64,000 bases of DNA from contig CM077115.1 in NCBI GenBank assembly GCA_039619475.1, positions 176,336,060 through 176,400,059 on the forward strand, read 5' to 3'. Each line of letters starts with the position of its first letter. The first letter of the stretch is position 1. Both the position numbers and the translations under genes were made by a program. Below are positions 47,381 to 57,998 of this stretch, piece after piece. The notes under the pieces were generated by a model, which worked only from the letters and a program-made list of their open reading frames with translations, did not search any database and had not been told where the DNA came from. Source of the DNA: Icerya purchasi (Eukaryota; Arthropoda; Insecta; Hemiptera; Monophlebidae).

Positions 47381-47649
47381 TTTCTCAGACAGGGTAGCTA
47401 CCTGAGAATTACTTTGTGGGGCCTATCTACCGAGGAGAAAAAAAAATATATAATAATAATAAAATCTGCCGAAAGAAAGAAAATTTTAACCGACTTTAAT
47501 GCCGTACAAAATATGCAAATGATAAAAAAAACTATAAAATATAAAGCAGGCCGAGGGGAGATGTTAAAAATAAACGCTTATCTGTTTGCTTGGCAGTTTC
47601 CCCTTCGTCCTCTGCTCCTTCCAGGTAACGTCCTTCTGACTATTCGGTG

Positions 47650-47673
47650 TCCCTGTTCGTTCGGGCCGCCAGT
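47650..47673 (-). promoter_or_regulatory. Primer-binding site of the 7.46-kb element
   Basis: Next to the 5' LTR the minus strand reads ACTGGCGGCCCGAACGAAC. The TGG start is the expected complement of a tRNA CCA end. The tRNA is not identified. Confidence 0.6.
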
Positions 47674-48756
47674 TGTTATGAATCGATATTGTCCCTGTTT
47701 TGGGAGCCAGTTGATATAAATCGATTTTCTTCCTTCTTGGAGATTTTCAGATGAGGATCGATTAAAATATTATCAAAAATATATAAAAAAAATATATCAA
47801 AAACTAATTATTTCGGGCGCCAATAGCAAAATTTACCGGTTTGCTATTCCCGGAAAGCTCGGCCTGGCAGAGCTTTAGGCTTTTAATCATAAAAAAATAA
47901 ATATAAAAAAACGACTCGCGAAATCCGCCGTTCGATGGCGGTATCTCTCCCGGTGGAGATATCACGGGGTAACCACGTGTCCAATTACGAAACCTATTTT
48001 TTATGAAACGCGTTTGTTCACATAAAGTTTACAAAAAACACAAAATTCCGAACATTACGATTAAACAAAAAAAAAAAAAAACGAGATTCTGGTCAAAACT
48101 ACGGATTATTACAAGCGGAAATTAACGACGACTAGAGTACAAAAGATACACGTGACGGCGTGTTCTTTCGACGACCAATTAAAAAGAAAAACCACGACGA
48201 ATCATTACCGACTCGCGTGCACAACCGAATTGATCTCGTTAACAACTGAATTAAAACTTATTATCGATTTACCGTTTCTAGCACGAACGAAGATTTTTCG
48301 GTACACGGTGGGCTATTCCAAACGATATAGTCGATCGCTGAAAATTACCCCGTACCTTATCAATTAACACGCACGCCGATTTTTCTAGAACGTTCTTATA
48401 TTAATATGTATTTCAAATCGGCTGCTACCCTGTCTTTCCGGGATTTCACCAATTCTCTCGCGACTCTCGTAGCTACACGCTCCGTACTTATACGTTTCGA
48501 CGGTAAACGCGACCGCGATTTCCCCCGCGAAGCCAGTTCACCCCCGCAACACAGCCGACAGAACGGCTGCGTCCGGAATAACCAGGCTTCTCGGTCGAAA
48601 TATCTTCTCCGATCGCAATTCACCGTCATCTATGCTGCCCGAGAAAAACCCGAAATATAAAATGAATTAAAATCGAAATAATAATTTCTACCTCGGACAG
48701 CATTATCAGAAACCGTATAAAGCGTAATTAAACCACTACAACTGCCGAATCCGTCT

Positions 48757-48758
<2 letters not shown>
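47674..48758 (-). repeat. 5' LTR of the 7.46-kb element
   Basis: 1085 bp, partner of 41298-42383. Promoter elements are expected here but were not resolved. Confidence 0.93.

Positions 48759-48809
<51 letters not shown>
48759..48809. repeat. (TA)n tract, right part
   Basis: TA alternation with one C, following the inner LTR element within the solo LTR. Confidence 0.85.
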
Positions 48810-49439
48810 GACTAGAGAAAAGTTTTGTACGAAAATTCTGACAAATTACATAAAAATTTTATCACCCGAATTGGAAAACGTGCGACATGGCGCAATAAGG
48901 TTTCACGAAAAGGGTAACGCGACGATTAGATATTATTCTGCCACGCTCGACGACGACGAGAACGATAGAAGCTCTTACACGATGTGTTTTACTGAATATC
49001 TCTAACCTATAACAATTAACATCTGATAACGCTAAAAATTATGCTGATGTTTCTAGAATATCTAAATAATACTACCGCGTTAATTACCCTGCCTGCCTTT
49101 GCGGGTTTTTATAATATTCTCGCCGCTCGACATTACTCGGCACGTCTTATTCAGCGCTTCTTGCCGCACACGCATATCATTGTCTCAGCTGCTGACCACT
49201 ACCACCCAGACACTATAACGTCTTTACCTCAGCGCGACCGTGTACTCGACGATCACGCCAATGATCTCGGGGATTTTCGGTATCGGCCATATAAGCAACC
49301 AAGACAAGACAAAGCGGCGATGTAAAATATATCGACGTTCGAGAAACCGAGAATTAATGAATAAATCGAAGAATAATTTCTAGCTCGAACGTCGAATAAA
49401 AGATAGCGCCAAAAGTACCGAATCCGCATCAATATATAT

Positions 49440-50800
49440 TTTTAAAAACTAAATGTGTGTGATTATTTATGTCTCCTGCCGTTGAAATGTTACTCACCTG
49501 GCTCTAGCTATATTTAATTTTTTTGTGAAGATTATTATCGTCAAAAAAATATTTCAGAGAATTTTTTAAATGTCGAATTTTCCGACTTGAGATACCAAAT
49601 GCACAACAGATCATGTAATGGTCAGATATTTTCGTATTAATTATTTACGAAGTAATTTAATTTGTTTTATACTTCATAAATATGTTATCTATGCAGGACT
49701 GAGTATTTCTATCTATCCGATCTTCTTCTCTTGTAATTACACTTATTAACTGAACTCCTCCTGCCCCATAAATTACATTTAGAAAGTTTTCCGCCTGTAC
49801 ATTACGAAGCAATAAGTTAATATTAAAATCACCGAAAATCAGGAAATTATCTTTATTATTTAATTTCTTTAAAAATGTTGCGCTATCATTTATGAATTCT
49901 CGCCTATGTTTTTACTCGGTGTTCGATATACAGCAATTAAACGTAAAGAATTATTTTCGCACATATCTATGTCAACCATCACCAGATCTATACTTGGCAA
50001 GGCCGTGTCCACGGGGGGAGGGGTTAAACCCCCCCCATGAGAACTGAAATAGTTATTATAAATACAAAAAAATCTGAAAAAAATCACAAATTTAAAATAA
50101 ATATTGATGATTTTTTAGGGTGTTTTTAACTACTTTTAAAAGAAAAAAGAAAAAATATGCTCCATATTTTTAGGTACTTCATTAATATTTTATGCAAAAA
50201 ATTTTTTATTACGAGTATAATCAAATAAAATATGTAATTTTTATTAATGTTCATATACGGGGTAATTCATTTATGTAAATTATTAATATATAAATCAAAA
50301 TGATGGAAATTATTAATAGTACGAATATTAGTGAAAAATATATAATAAAATAAATATTCAAAGGAAATTTTCACCCCCCCCCCCCCTTCCAAAATTCTGG
50401 GCACGGGCCTGATACTTGGCCTATTATGTACTTCCTGAATATTGCATTTAAATTTATTATTTATAAATACAAGTGTTCCCCCGTCGTATCCCATTGGTCT
50501 TTGAAGTCCAATGCTCCTGTAGCCCACGATATTATATAAATTTAATTCATGCTTTCTTATATTTATTTTTGTTAATACAATAACACTTAAAGTTGTCTTG
50601 TGGATGTAAATTATAAATTCATCCCAATTACGTTTAACACTTTTTATGTTTAAGTGCAACACATGAAATAATTCGGTGTTAATTTTTAGTGAATTGTTTA
50701 GATTAAATACCTACGCGTTTATATTATCAGTCCATTTTTTAATATTACTATAGTTCATACAACTATGTTTACCCCAGTACTGTATTAGTGGAGTCATATT
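49440..50800 (-). pseudogene. LINE endonuclease, split by a MITE
   Basis: The 5' part (to 50420) gives WGKHSCMNYSNIKKW, LHLNIKSVKRNWDEF, VIVLTKINIRKHELNLYNI (Lys where the catalytic Glu of LTET/LTEN is expected) and RSIGLQRPMGYDGGTLVFI. After the MITE it continues in frame as SIDLVMVDIDMCENNSLRLI then AVYRTPS, then decays in shifted frames to 49440. It nicks target DNA in an active LINE. Confidence 0.85.
49998..50411. mobile_element. hAT-type MITE, 414 bp, in the LINE endonuclease
   Basis: The ends are CAAGGCCGTGTCC and, on the other strand, CAGGCCCGTGCCC, followed inward by long G/C runs. ATACTTGG flanks both sides (49990-49997, 50412-50419), an exact 8-bp duplication. Removing the insert restores the endonuclease frame. 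No coding capacity. Confidence 0.9.
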
Positions 50801-50819
50801 TGAGACGTAAGCTTATTTA

Positions 50820-51630
50820 TAAATATACTCAGGTGGATGAAAAATTCAGGATGAAGAGGAATGACAATTGCTTACACATAAACGACACATATTTGAAAAA
50901 ATCTAATTAACATATTGATTACCGACTTAAAGATTACAACAATAAATTATTATACCTCATCGGCAACGCGATCTTAACATAATTAACCTAAATAACCTCT
51001 TACTGCATACATACATTATGACATTGAAAAAAAATACTTATATAAATATATATATATATAATTACATGAATTTACATGTGAACACTGCGATACATCCATG
51101 CACCCATTCATTCTAACAATCGCTTTCGGCAACCTGAAAACAAAACTTAAAATACACCCTCACATATATATTACCTACACCACCGCACACCGTTTTCTCA
51201 ACATAAACACACCTTAAAGCTAGTGAACGCAGGCGGTACTGCAAGCACATAATACCTGCATACCTACACCCTCCTTGCCTTTTCGCTTTCTTCCACATTC
51301 GTCGGTGTACTCAGTTTCGTTTCGATCTGTCACTATATACCTTTCCCCACCACCTTTCATTTGAACTCTGGTTTCTCTCCGCTACGCACACGTTAGGTTC
51401 CTTACTCCTGTCTTCATTATAATACTAAGCAGCCGCTTGTTCCTTATCAGGATTTCACTCTTTGTAGTCACTACTGCTTTTACTCTGTACACCTTCTTCT
51501 CGCTACCCTACCGCCTGCGTATCTGATCAAATACAATCCTGCACTTATACGAAAACACACACATACCCTTATTCCGTACATAAACTATTGACGACGTACA
51601 TCTGCGTAATCTCAAAGTCATTGTTGATTT
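50820..51630. other. LINE inter-ORF region or unrecognised insert
   Basis: Between LINE ORF1 and the endonuclease. C/T-rich on the plus strand and without recognised domains. Longer than usual LINE inter-ORF spacers, so an extra insertion is possible, but no ends were found. Confidence 0.4.
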
Positions 51631-51635
51631 ATATT

Positions 51636-52426
51636 CTAACTTAATCTATTTAAGTCATCTTCATCCTTTACCATGACTATCCGGTCTTGTTCGGTTTTAC
51701 GAACGAAAATTTTTCCTCTTTTTGTCCAAACAAAATTGTAATTCATCGTTCTAGCTTTTTGTTTTGTTTGCCAGAACAGATGTTTGTAGTACCTTAACAA
51801 ATTCTCATTAATGTAAACTTTCAACGAACTCTCAGAGTGAGTTATGTCATTGTCCGGTATTATAGTTTTCCTCCCGTATTTCAGCATTTGATCAGCTAAC
51901 CGTCTCTCCGTTTGGGCTTTTATCAGTCTAAGTAGTTTTGAATTTTTTGCTGAAAATCGATGTATTGCCATGATATCCTTTTCTTCAATGACAACATTTA
52001 ATTTGTTTGCAATGTTGATAACAATGTCTGTAAGATTTTCATTGTGATTCTCTGTAATTCCACGGAATTCGACATTTTCCAGACGTGAATTTTGGTTAAT
52101 CTCGTTTATTACGTTTATCAATTGTTTGATTTCAATGTCTTTCTTCTGCACCTGTCCTATGAGAGTGGCCACTTGCTCGCGCAAAGCTTTTAATTGCTCA
52201 GTCAGTGACGTATATTACATTTCACTGTATAAATCATCGTACTTGTCGGATAAGAAAGAAAAAAAATTTTGAATTCTTTCATATCCGCTTGTAAACTTTT
52301 AATTCCTTCCGGAACTGATGATGCTTCAGTATCAGTCTTCTCCTCGGTGTAAAGATTTTTATAACTAGTACTCGGTGAGCTTGAGTCACTTAACTGTCTT
52401 TTAGCCAATGTTTTACCTTTTGCCAT
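51636..52426 (-). pseudogene. LINE ORF1, coiled-coil RNA-binding protein
   Basis: Two frames: 52426-52202 (MAKGKTLAKRQLSDSSSP..., a Ser-rich N-terminus) and 52184-51636. The second has a predicted coiled coil (VQKKDIEIKQLINVINEINQ), then an RNA-binding core (RLENVEFRGI, DIMAIHRFSAKN, RRLADQMLKYGRKT) and a C-terminal domain (VYINENLLRYYKHLFWQTK, YNFVWTKRGKIFVRK). A frameshift near 52265 and a stop near 52215 separate them. ORF1 coats LINE RNA. Confidence 0.82.
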
Positions 52427-52439
52427 TGTAAATAAATTA

Positions 52440-53370
52440 GTAATATGAAATGTATAAATATGTAATAATTTGATAGATTTTACGAATTTGAGTTATCACC
52501 GTTGAATAGGTTTCTTACGCAATTACATTATTAGTGATAATTTGATCAGCGTCTGATACGTTGAATAAATAAAATACGCTAAAGCTGACTGTAAATGTTT
52601 TATAAGTACTTCGGCTGTCGTACTTGAACCTATTACAAAACAATAATCAGATATTCGAAAAGTATTGCAGAAATTTAAAAGAATGAAAATGAATGCTGGT
52701 ACAGTAACTGATTGTTCGATTGCAAAACGAAAACTAGTGCATAGTACTTGCAGAAAGTATAAAGTCGCGGAAATAGATGGTAATGATGAAACCAAGAAGG
52801 AATCTAGATCTGTCTCATTGAATATAAGTGGAATAGATTCTGATCCTGAAGCTAGAGATCAAGTATACAGAATACGATATAATGTTTTTAATGTTGAGTA
52901 TATGATAGGAACAAGTTTTAGTTTTATGGAACGCCTATCGCGGAAAAATATATTTAGGAAAAGGAAGTAAACGAACAATATTTTCATACATTTTAGGGCT
53001 CGTGTACTCGTATTTATTATTGTAGACAGATTTGCCGATAGAAAAAAGTATGCACGCATCATTTTTCTTCGGAGCATTTCCATTTTTTCCCCAGTAAGTA
53101 TCTTTTTTACACACTTTGCATTGTTTTTGTTATGAAACGCTGTAGTTTGCGATACTCTTTTTGTCGTCTGCTCTTTCCTGTGCCTCCTGGTAGCCTTACA
53201 CTCTTGGCGGCATTGCGAAAGTTTTGAGTTACATTTCGTACATTTACACCAAAGTCCAAAAACACGTCCTTCCCTTTCTCCCGACCGTTTGTAGCGAAAT
53301 CGTTATTTAACTGTTAACATAATTTTAGAACGCACTGTATAGTATGAGTAAAAATTGTGTATATAAGTGA

Positions 53371-53373
<3 letters not shown>
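52440..53373. other. Region upstream of the LINE with one unassigned ORF
   Basis: A plus-strand frame at 52665-52970 encodes 101 hydrophilic residues (CSIAKRKLVHSTCRKYKVAE, then SVSLNISGIDSDPEARDQVY). It has protein-like codon balance but no family I recognise. It could be an exon or a relic. Nothing else is supported here. Confidence 0.35.

Positions 53374-53417
<44 letters not shown>
53374..53417. repeat. (TA)n microsatellite left of hAT element
   Basis: Almost perfect TA alternation ending at the CAG of the element. Confidence 0.88.
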
Positions 53418-53420
<3 letters not shown>

Positions 53421-54386
53421 TGGCGGATTCACGGGGGGGGGATAGGGGACATCCCCCCTCAAAAGAACCAAAGCTTCTATGAAAAAATTTGTTATAACAG
53501 AGAAACTTAATTTACGCTATAAAAGATTTGTATGAATTTTATCTACGGATTTTAATAATTAATATTTAATAGTATTTTCTAGTAAAACTATTAATGTTCC
53601 TTTTTTATTTATTTTTAATTTTTATTTTGTAATGTAAATGAAAATAGTACAGTGAGAAATATATTTTTAACTTGCTCACAAACAACGAATTCGGATCGGA
53701 TTACTAAGAAAAATAAAAATAAAGTCTAATAAAAATACTATTTTTCTTACTATTTCTCTCTTCTCTTTCTCTCCTCAACCTAATGGTTGGTGGGTACTAC
53801 CTCTATTCATACATTTTTAGCTGTACCGATATAGGTTGTGTACCAGGCAATTGTTATATGCAACGAAGGTGTACACACGCAAGTCTACAATCGGAACTGA
53901 TAGTGATCGTTTGATTTATCGATATGTTGCAGTCCCCCGTGTGTGTCTGCTCTGTACTGACCTAACGCGCATATGATGTTGTACGTGGTGGTTTGCCATT
54001 TGCCTTCCACGTGATTATTAGCGATTATTTATTTATTTATTTAATTCTTGCAATAAGTTCGTCGTCGCTCGGGATCGAACCCTTGACCGCCATATCGGAA
54101 GTCGGTACCGCTCTAGCAACTAGGCTAATTTTTAAACTACCATATTTAAGGTATAATTTTATAATTTCGTTTTATTTTTTTCTCATAACTAAAAATAAAA
54201 CAAAAGTTAAATTAAAAATTGTAATAATTATGTATTTTTAAAACATTTTTAAATTTCTATAAAAAGGTCGCTATTTGATTTTCTTTATGAAAAAAAGGGT
54301 ATTTCTCAAATCTACTGCTTACCATAGAAGATTTTAAGTATTTATATAATCCCCCCTCCTCCAATGTCCTTCTGGATCCGCCCCCG
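53418..54386. mobile_element. Non-autonomous hAT element, 969 bp, in (TA)n
   Basis: The ends are CAGTGGCGGATTCACG and, on the other strand, CGGGGGCGGATCCAGA (one base short of CAGGGGCGG). G/C-run subterminal blocks pair (GGGGGATAGGGGAC against CCCCCCTCC). TA repeats on both sides hide the duplication. It contains a SINE copy at 53803-54127 and no transposase. Confidence 0.78.
53803..54127 (-). mobile_element. Second SINE copy, truncated at the tRNA end
   Basis: Parallels 35441-35762: GCTGTACCGATATAGGTTG, then GCGCATATGATGTTGTACG, then the tRNA-like head up to CAACTAGGCTA. The outermost acceptor-stem bases are missing and the left (3') 70 bp differ, so it is shorter and older, or rearranged. 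It lies inside a hAT element. Confidence 0.82.
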
Positions 54387-54401
54387 ATATATATATATAT
54401 G
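54387..54401. repeat. (TA)n tract right of hAT element
   Basis: Short TA tract continuing the one at 53374-53417. Confidence 0.75.
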
Positions 54402-56944
54402 CTTAAAAATTCGAAGCTTTATTCCGTCTGAAGTCGGACAGTTTCGGTTAGTAAATCTTTTTCTTTTATGTGATATACGCTGCAAATATATTCGATTTTC
54501 TAACTAATAATTCAGATGGCCATTTAGAACAGTATGACTTCTTGCCGAGTATTAAAGAAATCGCGTTGTAAATTTAGAACGAGTTCTAGTGGAATGATAA
54601 AAAGTTTCATCGATAAGATCGTCAGCGGGATCGTCAGAGCTTTTTCTTCATTAGCGTGCTACTGGAGGAAATTAAGAAAACGAGAAGAGAGTAGTAAAGA
54701 AGGTGAACGAGATTGGTATGCGGCAGAAATCTCAGAGTGATAAGATGACGATATCGCATTTCTTCCATTTGCTTTTGTGAAGAGTGACGATTTTGCATTA
54801 TGGGCAACGAGCAGCAGCGCGTCTGATAATGATAATAGAAAAATCATGGCCAGTGAAAAGCTTTTACCGGTCGCTAATGGTGTTTTCCATCAGGAGACTT
54901 GCTCTTTCTTAGAGCCTATTGCGAACGCTGCCGGCTAGTACCGACGAGAGATGTTACCGAGACGCTTTAAAAATTCTCTATAGCCTGTTCTTGCAGCCGA
55001 CCGTTGCTGCTACTTAAGGAGCGGAAGCTGGCTTGCCTCTAAACCTATTTTTCCTCGTTGTTTTCCTATGAAGCGCTGGAAAATTAGCCGGCTTTGTTTG
55101 CTTTTCGGAAAGCGACCGTAGCCGGGTACGCAGATGTGGAAGAAAAATTTTTGATTAATATGATAAAATGTTCGGTAACTAGCTAATTAAAATGGGCATA
55201 ATAATTGGCCTCGTTAATAACGCTCTTTTTGCTCAGGTAAGATATCTTGCGCGCGCGATTAAGACTAAGGAAGGAAGTTGAAGAATTTTTATGCTACCTC
55301 GTCTTCACCTGTTTATGGTTTTCCCCGTATTTTCGTTTTCTGGAGGTTAATTATCGCCACTCTTTGATTACACCAACAAACAGTTTAAACAATTGTAGCC
55401 GAAGTTTCGGTTCTTTCATATAATAGCTCATTCGTCCTCTACCATTTGAGAAGTGTTTCTTACAGAGTTGTTTACTTGTGTAGCACCGTATCTTCTTTGT
55501 GAGATCGTATAATTTTTGGCCATCAGGTAAAATTTGCTCTATGAGCAGAATGCTTAGGGTGACGACGCCCTTTTACCCTAATTGGTAGCCTACATTACTG
55601 GTGACCACGGATCCGTGCCTCTATAGCTTCAAGCACCGGTACGGTTAAGCAGAGGGAGGGTTTTTCTTGTGTTTTCTAAATGGATTTTACGTACTAAATT
55701 AATGAAAACCGAGAAAACAGTGAAAAAGTATTACAAGTGTTTACGTTGCCCTTCTCTTACTGTTTATTATTGTAACGGTTCTAAACGTTAGCTTGGTCCT
55801 CAGGGATGCCAACCACGAGGTTTTATCCTCGTGGATTTTCTTTATTTTTTAGTTTTTATCAAATTTTTTAAAATAAGAGGGTTTGAACAGATTACTTTCA
55901 GAACTTTTTTAAAAAGGAACAATATATTATATAAAAAGGACACCGATATTTCTTTACCGGTCGACCGCTGAAACACAGTATTAATTTATGAATACGGCAA
56001 CAACAATAATATACAGAATTAATAAATGATAAAACAAAATGGTACGTAACACTGTTGCCGGCGGTGGTCCGTGGTCCGTGAATCTTCGGTGCGTTGACTG
56101 GCTGATGAATTCCAATAGTCGCGATTCGTTTATGTTTTTTCCGAATTTCACAATTTTCGTTATTAACGACTTTTTGTCACCTTTACCGGTACGACCGAAC
56201 ACTTTAACCAACGATAGGTAAAAAACTTCTTATAATACGAACTCTTCGGAGGTACGAGACATAACTCAGTGGCGGTAGAAAAAGAACTAACTGACTGAAG
56301 GTAAACTGCGACTCACTGACCGAAGGTAAAACTGAGACTGACTCTATAAGGCTGCCACTGCCTTTCTCCCTAAAATCTTCATCTCGATTTTCCAAAATTT
56401 CGACCGCCTACTCGACCGTGACCGCTGGACTTGGCCGAATCAGGTAGATCTTTTTTGTTTCCTGCGGGATGCTGATTGGCTGGTCTCACCGACAACAGTT
56501 CCAGGCACGCGCACACTCGCACCCGCACCACACATTCCAAATTATTTTCATTTTTGTTTATTTCTTTTATTTTTTAAAATTTTATAAGTTCCATGTAATG
56601 GAACCATTACATTATGGTGTTTAGTAGTTTATTCGATTACGTACAGTTTACCTTTATATATACATACTTAACAAAAAAAAAAAATTGATGGTATTAAAAG
56701 TGCGTATTTTATAGTTGCGGAGTAAGTTCCCAAAGAGTAAATTTATAAAACATAAATAACTTTTATAAGTAACTCTGTGCATTTTGAAGAATGCGGTTGT
56801 CCCAAGTTACTTTTTAATATAATTACAGTTGCATTGTAGAACAAGAAAAAAACTTTTCTTTCTATTTTCTTTCTAATTTTTTTCTTTTTTCTTTTATTCT
56901 TATCTATTCCTAGCTTGCGAGCTATCAATAGATAATATAAATAC
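54402..56944. other. Unannotated DNA, locally GC-richer
   Basis: A plus-strand frame at 54534-54740 (68 residues, Ser/Arg/Lys-rich) and others have no recognised domain. An 8-bp perfect stem (CCACGAGG / CCTCGTGG, loop TTTTAT) lies at 55813-55834. 54.9-55.2 kb and 56.0-56.5 kb are less AT-rich than the surroundings. No element boundaries were identified. Confidence 0.4.
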
Positions 56945-56952
56945 AATTAAAT

Positions 56953-57998
56953 GGGGACCGCTCTTTCGGGCGCGATCGATCGGGCGCGACTCTATCGGGC
57001 GCAGACTCTATCGGGCGCAGCCTCTTTCGGGCGCAGGCGAACTCAGACCTTTTACAGACCACCTACGGTGATTTTCAGGTATCATCCGTTAAACGTTGTC
57101 ATCTGTGTTAGTGAGAAATACGAGTTACCAAATACTGATATCAGAAATTCCGTCCAAAAAATACCGTTCTTCGTTAACGATTTAGTTTTTCCGCGCATAT
57201 AGCATGTTATATATGCATATATAATCACAAAACACATATTTTACATGATTTTATTTGGTTATTCGCTTTTTTTAAATATTTTCAATTTTTTTTTTGAAAT
57301 AACGACTTCAGCGTGAAATACTGATAAACAGATTTTCGCGATGTAAATTTAAGAGTTCTGTTAGCAACGGTGACACGAAACGGACGAAAATTATTATTAT
57401 TAATAATCGGTCAAATGCATTGTCGGTTTTCTTCGTTTTTTGTTTTTTTTTTTTTGCTTATGGATAGTCAACCGTATTTAAAAAATTACAAACTATCAAC
57501 TCTACGTCATTTAAAGTGTAACATAACTGGACTGAATTTGCTTCTGATACATATTCCTTATATTATCTTTCTTTTTTATTCGTATCTAACAAGTTTATTT
57601 GGGGATACGTTTATTGAAGTTTTTTCTGTTATCTACAATTTTAATTATATATTTAATTCCTTGACGAATCAACCCTGGTTCCAAAAATATATCGGAAAAA
57701 ACAAACAAAGGCGCAAAAATTTTTAAACGTAAACACATTTATGTTAATACTGGGCGAGAAATGAATACGATATTTCAAATTAAAAATTAAATATCTTTGT
57801 TTTGAATTTAATATTATGTAAATGTAAATTATGGTAATCTTTAAATTAACTCACAGAATATTTAGTACATGAAACATCCTGTCCGGTTAACTTCTTTTTT
57901 TTTTTTAGTTCGTTTAAAAAAATTTTAAATTTTCAAAACACTGGACTAATATTATTTTCATAAAAATTTTAATAAAGCCAATAAGGAAGAAGCTTTCC
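56953..57998 (+). repeat. Left inverted arm of the foldback element
   Basis: About 1046 bp, matching the reverse complement of 62661-63604. It carries about 140 bp (57466-57605) that the right arm lacks, bounded by GGATA on both sides. Open frames within it (56951-57202, 57370-57726) have mirror images on the right and are not genes. Confidence 0.88.

Larger units (their letters stand above)
41298..48758 (-). mobile_element. Non-autonomous LTR retrotransposon, 7.46 kb, Gag-like ORF only
   Basis: Two LTRs of about 1.09 kb (TGTTATG...GTCTCA) are identical over all the stretches I compared apart from a one-base change in an A run, so insertion is very recent. Minus-strand orientation follows from the polypurine tract next to the left LTR, the primer site next to the right LTR, and the ORF at 46223-47380. 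No protease, reverse transcriptase, RNase H or integrase was found in the 5.3-kb interior. It must borrow enzymes, like a large retrotransposon derivative (LARD). The flanks are (TA)n, hiding the duplication. Confidence 0.9.
40936..49431 (-). mobile_element. Solo LTR of a related family, split by an inner LTR element
   Basis: The left piece (40936-41282) and right piece (48809-49431) together form about 970 bp, starting TGATGTG and ending GCATCA, that parallels the inner LTR in order (GTCCCTG...GGGGGCCACTTGAT, ACCACGTGTCCAAT, CGCG...). No internal retrotransposon sequence belongs to it, so it is a solo LTR produced by recombination. No convincing target duplication (TTCAG against ATATA). A (TA)n tract in its middle received the inner element. 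The strand is by analogy with the inner element. Confidence 0.72.
38880..52426 (-). mobile_element. Non-LTR retrotransposon (jockey/CR1 group), split by nested insertions
   Basis: Reading 5' to 3' on the minus strand: ORF1 (52426-51636), endonuclease (about 50800-49440, split by a hAT MITE), then after a gap of 8.5 kb the reverse transcriptase (40935-38880). Across the solo-LTR gap the frame can continue (KNIY then LNLHQY), showing a single LINE copy. Frameshifts and stops are numerous. The exact 3' end (about 38.6-38.9 kb) was not resolved. Confidence 0.85.

Noticed and set aside
41298..48758. Endogenous retrovirus with envelope
   Set aside because: No pol or env was found; the only intact ORF is Gag-like.
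55813..55834. 8-bp stem with 6-base loop as a possible histone-type 3' end or regulatory RNA
   Set aside because: It does not match the histone stem-loop consensus and no neighbouring gene uses it.
56951..57202. ORF at the tip of the foldback arm, mirrored at 63328-63606
   Set aside because: Present in both arms as inverted copies; its repeats come from the 15-bp tip units.
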